This document shows, in pieces, positions 4,941-7,239 of a stretch of 7,239 nucleotides of DNA (positions within the stretch are counted from its first letter, which is position 1; each line of letters starts with the position of its first letter). Below the pieces are notes generated by a model. That model did not search any database. It worked only from the letters and a program-made list of their open reading frames with translations, and was not told the origin of the DNA. The DNA is from Nitrososphaeraceae archaeon (GTDB lineage: Archaea > Thermoproteota > Nitrososphaeria > Nitrososphaerales > Nitrososphaeraceae). A program made the translations under genes and the position numbers. The DNA lies in NCBI GenBank assembly GCA_030038695.1, contig JASHSN010000370.1, positions 1-7,239 on the forward strand. Reading direction: 5' to 3'.

Positions 4941-5283
4941 TTTCTCTCCCATCAACTCCATATTTCATCATAGTCTTAATTATCAGCCCTATCTGTTCAG
5001 GACCATCCGATTTCCTAACTAACTTACCTATGGATATCACATCTCGGATGTCTCCCCCATTCCTCCATACGCTAGCTCCAATGTACCTGGCGAGATTAGA
5101 CAGTTTAGGCAGTACCTTCTCCGTCACGTCCAAGAATTGCTCCTCTGTATACTTAGGCAAGAATAATCTCCTGAATCTGACTGTAAGGGCTTTGATAATC
5201 TGTCAATTTCGTTGCACGTGGCAAATACTTTGGCCCCCTTCATCTCGAAATCATACTGCTTCTTCTGCAGTATATTCCGTATG
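4930..5283 (-). pseudogene. C-terminal remnant of an AAA+ ATPase, frameshifted
   Basis: Two frames join into the end of a RuvB/MoxR-type AAA+ ATPase. The upstream frame gives FEMKGAKVFATCNEIDRLSK and PLQS, containing the sensor-1 Asn of ATCN. The downstream frame, from about 5178, gives RFRRLFLPKYTEEQFLD, then GGDIRDVISIGKLVRK and MMKYGVDGRENDY with the stop at 4930. Joined, they read PLQS-RF, the expected arginine-finger site, so one base is missing near 5178-5180. The Arg of GGDIRDV fits sensor 2. Walker A and Walker B are absent from the window: upstream the sequence turns into an unrelated reading frame at about 5300. The remnant therefore cannot hydrolyse ATP. A stand-alone product of about 76 residues from TTG at 5160 is possible but unlikely. 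It is probably part of a decayed mobile element. Confidence 0.75.
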
Positions 5284-5300
5284 TATTGCCTCTTCTGCAG
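5254..5300. repeat. Imperfect direct repeat with 30-bp period
   Basis: Two 17-base copies (5254-5270 and 5284-5300) match at 15 positions and share TCTTCTGCAG exactly. The offset is exactly 30 bases. The second copy ends at the base where the virus-like frame stops making sense and the AAA+ frame takes over, so it is a likely recombination point. Confidence 0.6.
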
Positions 5301-5661
5301 GTATAGGTCGTGCCAGTATCGCTGAATTGCCAGTCAAAATCGTCTCCGACTGCAAGGTTGTCTGAATGAGTGGTATCTTGGACTAGTTGAGCCGAACCTA
5401 CATTAAGGTTGGCAGTAATGTTGCCATTAGCCCCATTCTTTCTGGAATTAAGTGTACCTCCACTTCCGCCAGTGATAAAAGTGGCAAAGTTATTGACTGT
5501 GAATGCCTTCTCATTCTGAGTTTAGAGTTAGCCTCGGTACTGTTATACGATGTTGTATTGTATGCTGTAACTCCAGATGGAGTTGAATAATAAGTACCAG
5601 TTACATTTGGCCGAGAGCTCAGATCCTCGAAGGTTCTTTTGAAGGAGACGATGTCAATGAA
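5300..5661 (-). pseudogene. Fragment of a virus-structural-like beta protein, frameshifted
   Basis: The frame directly after the racemase stop reads FKRTFEDLSSRPNVTGTYY and on to NSTEANSK (5661-5521). There one base is missing (near 5518-5520) and the protein continues in another frame with QNEKAFTVNNFATFITGGSG, then LNSRKNGANGNITANLNVGS, then DTTHSDNLAVGDDFDWQFSD, ending at about 5300. The TxRKNGANGN...DTT-S-D...AGD-type pattern recurs in beta-rich structural proteins of environmental viruses and phages; that likeness is from memory, not a search. No start codon is seen, so the 5' end is lost as well. It lies downstream of the racemase gene and upstream of the AAA+ remnant on the same strand, consistent with a decayed provirus. 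Confidence 0.6.
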
Positions 5662-6489
5662 CTAATACTGAGTCTTAGTGTTAAGAAAATTTAACGGATT
5701 GACTCTTTTAATAGCTTCTCTGAAGCCCATCAAACGGATAGTTTGGTCAAAGTGATCGTTTCGATCGCCTGAAGCGATTAATTGCAATCTACCTACTCCG
5801 CTCCTTCTGAGCATTCTATTATGAAGCAGGAATTTTTTCACGTCTTTAGCTACAATACGCGACGGATCTACAAATTTAACTCGTGGAAACAGAGAATTAA
5901 GATAGTTTTGTACGAATGAAAGATGAGTGCTGCCTAGAATTATTACGTCTATATCTTCTTTTTCGAGCTTTCCCATTAGTAGGTGTGATATGGTATCAAA
6001 AGTTTTTCTTTCATTAGAGATGTAAATGCCATTATCTATTAACTCTATTATTGGTGAAGCATTGAACCTGGTTACTCGTACATCTTGAGCTACCTCTCTT
6101 CTTAGCAGCGCAGCTAGTTCCTGACTAAATATTGTCCCTTCTGTCGCCATAATCCCTATATGTTTTTTCTTCGATAACCTAGCTGCCGTTCTTAAAGGTG
6201 GCATTACTCCAATTATTTGGGAATTGACTCTTGTTCTGACTTTGTGTAATATTTGGACAGAGGGTGTGATGGATGCGACTATAATTACTTTGGGTTTGTA
6301 GTTTTCTAAAAATTTTATCGAAGCTAGAATAATCTCGTACAGCTGCTGGTGAGATTTATTCCCGTACGGAAAATGGTGTCTATCTGCAAAATAAAGCAGG
6401 TCTTCGTGGGGAATCTCTTTTTTTAATTCTCTAATTATTGATAAGGAACCGACTCCCGAATCAAAGACTGCAACAGGATTATTTGTCAA
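5662..6489 (-). CDS. murI: Glutamate-racemase family protein lacking both catalytic cysteines
   Basis: The 275-residue protein is full length for MurI, which interconverts L- and D-glutamate using two cysteines as acid/base. The fold markers are present: VAVFDSGVGSLSI (Asp10, Ser11), YFADRHHFPYGNKS, the central IGIMATEGTIFS, and LGSTHL with His189. However, the first catalytic motif, usually ACNTAS, is ASITPS (Ser73, codon TCC), and the second, usually GCTH, is GSTH (Ser187, codon AGC). The frame is intact, so selection has probably kept it, but classical racemisation is not expected. Archaea of this group have no murein, so a cell-wall role is also unlikely. It may be a pseudoenzyme, a ligand-binding protein or a different activity within the Asp/Glu racemase superfamily. 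The start is TTG at 6489, giving the normal N-terminus. A weak TATA-like TTTTTA lies about 30 bases upstream, within or next to the recombinase remnant. Decayed mobile genes flank it on both sides. Confidence 0.9.
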   Translation of the reverse strand: MTNNPVAVFDSGVGSLSIIRELKKEIPHEDLLYFADRHHFPYGNKSHQQLYEIILASIKFLENYKPKVIIVASITPSVQILHKVRTRVNSQIIGVMPPLRTAARLSKKKHIGIMATEGTIFSQELAALLRREVAQDVRVTRFNASPIIELIDNGIYISNERKTFDTISHLLMGKLEKEDIDVIILGSTHLSFVQNYLNSLFPRVKFVDPSRIVAKDVKKFLLHNRMLRRSGVGRLQLIASGDRNDHFDQTIRLMGFREAIKRVNPLNFLNTKTQY

Positions 6490-6512
6490 GATCTACCGTA
6501 ACTACACAGTGT

Positions 6513-6826
6513 GCAAGTAAAAATCTATTCCTAATAGAAATATCATTAAGATATTGCCCAAACGCAAGGGACAAATGTTATCATTCAATGTCTCATGACT
6601 CATCATGCAGACCACACGAATTATTGAAACTTCGGATAAAAGATGTGGTGTTCAAGATAACTCCTGATAAAACTAGACAATATGCCGAGGTGCTGGTAAA
6701 TGGCAAAACAGGCAGTAGGTCTATACCCATGCTGGGTGGTCTGTTCGTTCGCATATGCCAGAAAAATACATTCATTATTTCGGCAATGAATCAAGTGAGA
6801 GCATCTTGACAGCATACGGATCATAG
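6513..6826 (+). pseudogene. Tyrosine recombinase (integrase) remnant with internal deletion
   Basis: The sequence encodes the start of the catalytic domain as found in thaumarchaeal integrases: LRYCPNARDKCYHSMSHD, then SCRPHELLKLRIKDVVFK with the first catalytic Arg (codon 6609-6611), then YAEVLVNGKTGSRSIP. At about 6728 the frame changes and the protein resumes at its very end: HAGWSVRSHMPEKYIHYFGN and ESSESILTAYGS, stop at 6824-6826. The HAGW box and the nucleophilic Tyr of KYIH are therefore present. The region between, which normally carries the catalytic Lys and the His-x-x-Arg box and is about 100 residues long, is missing. The N-terminal DNA-binding half is also missing; upstream is the antisense of the racemase gene. 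The enzyme is dead. It marks an old integration event next to the racemase gene. Confidence 0.8.
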
Positions 6827-7003
6827 GTTGTCGTTGTCGGGGTCTTCCTCGTATTCCTCGGGTCTATCTTCCCTAGTTCCTCCCCCTTCGCAAGCCCTAG
6901 CTACTAGCTCACCGACTAAGTCAGCGAATGGTTCCAGAACTATATCGCTTTTGCCGTAATTTTCAACTATAATTTTTGGAGCAATCAAATTGATTGCTAT
7001 CAT
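6821..7003 (-). CDS. Small acidic protein of unknown function
   Basis: The protein has 60 residues: a mixed hydrophobic N-terminus (MIAINLIAPKIIVENYGKSD), an amphipathic helix-like part (FADLVGELVARA), a glycine turn (EGGG), and a strongly acidic tail (PEEYEEDPDNDNL). There is no signal peptide and no recognised family. The start is ATG at 7003. Its stop (6821-6823) lies against the stop of the recombinase remnant, tail to tail. The N-terminal codons contain a 7-bp inverted repeat (6981-6997). An acidic tail is common in small regulators and plasmid proteins but proves nothing. It could also be a chance frame; the sensible composition favours a gene. Confidence 0.5.
   Translation of the reverse strand: MIAINLIAPKIIVENYGKSDIVLEPFADLVGELVARACEGGGTREDRPEEYEEDPDNDNL
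6981..6997. promoter_or_regulatory. Inverted repeat between two divergent small genes
   Basis: GCAATCA-AAT-TGATTGC has seven-base perfect arms and a three-base spacer. It covers codons 3-8 of the minus-strand gene and lies 39 bases before the ATG of the plus-strand gene. It could be an operator shared by the pair. Confidence 0.35.
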
Positions 7004-7035
7004 ACTATGCTTTTTCTTGGACTCTTTATCATCAA

Positions 7036-7188
7036 ATGAATAATAGATTCGAAGAAATTTACGGAAGTGAGATGCGTAGTAGTATACAGTTTTTTAATGA
7101 TACATGCGCTAGGAGTTTTGACGATGTGATAAACTTTCTGAAGGAGCGTGGTGAGAAGGAGAATAGACTCTATTCAGCTAGATACTAG
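7036..7188 (+). CDS. Small charged helical protein of unknown function
   Basis: The protein has 50 residues, starting MNNRFEEIYGSEMRSSIQFF and ending with INFLKERGEKENRLYSARY. It is rich in Glu, Arg, Asn and Phe and is probably mostly helical. It has one cysteine and no signal peptide or membrane segment. An upstream in-frame start (6994) would add 14 residues of hydrophobic, less plausible sequence overlapping the divergent gene, so ATG at 7036 is preferred. No clear TATA box is seen. It is transcribed away from the acidic-protein gene. The family is not recognised. The gene is small enough that chance cannot be excluded. Confidence 0.5.
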   Translation: MNNRFEEIYGSEMRSSIQFFNDTCARSFDDVINFLKERGEKENRLYSARY

Positions 7189-7239
7189 AGTCTGGGAAGT
7201 CCAAATAAGACATAACAGGATTTCATAAGAAAATCGATA

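Noticed and set aside
5030..5590. Plus-strand frames at 5030-5365 and 5387-5590
   Set aside because: They are antisense to the AAA+ and virus-like remnants, whose minus-strand translations are far more protein-like.
1..7239. CRISPR array, tRNA or rRNA genes
   Set aside because: No regularly spaced repeats with unique spacers and no tRNA-like or rRNA-like segments were found on reading both strands by eye.

Overview
The window looks like a stretch of a low-GC, AT-rich ammonia-oxidising archaeal genome of the Nitrososphaerales, probably Nitrosocosmicus-like. This is inferred from several things: exported proteins ending their signal peptides in AxA-Q, a thaumarchaeal-type P-II protein, a thaumarchaeal-type tyrosine recombinase, TTG starts, and a TATA-like box at about -26 to -32 from most start codons. 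Coding density is low and no tRNA, rRNA or CRISPR array was seen.

Left part (1-4500). Most genes here encode small exported proteins: a partial one at the left edge (minus), a beta-sandwich protein at 624-1181 (minus), and three more on the plus strand at 2251-2784, 3231-3497 and 3704-4162. Most have their own TATA-like box placed for leaderless transcription, so they look like single-gene units and not an operon. Among them sits a P-II signalling protein gene (1479-1823, minus) with no ammonium transporter or glutamine synthetase nearby. A Cys-rich 47-residue protein (4351-4494) follows a 16-bp perfect palindrome and a strong hairpin.

Middle part (4500-5661). This is a graveyard. It holds a short GTCA-rich repeat tract, the degraded 5' end of an exported-protein gene (plus), and three minus-strand coding fragments with frameshifts: a coiled-coil protein (4724-4940), the C-terminal half of an AAA+ ATPase (4930-5283), and a virus-structural-like beta protein (5300-5661). 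A 30-bp-spaced direct repeat lies exactly at the junction of the last two.

Right part (5662-7239). An intact glutamate-racemase-family gene (5662-6489, minus) has both catalytic cysteines replaced by serine. Directly upstream lies a tyrosine recombinase remnant (6513-6826, plus) with its catalytic middle deleted. A divergent pair of small unknown genes ends the window.

Taken together, 4.6-6.8 kb reads as the remains of an integrated virus or plasmid in which the racemase homologue is the only well-preserved gene. That makes the racemase a candidate cargo gene or a host gene caught between insertions. This reading is inference. The frameshifts and the missing motifs are seen directly in the sequence.
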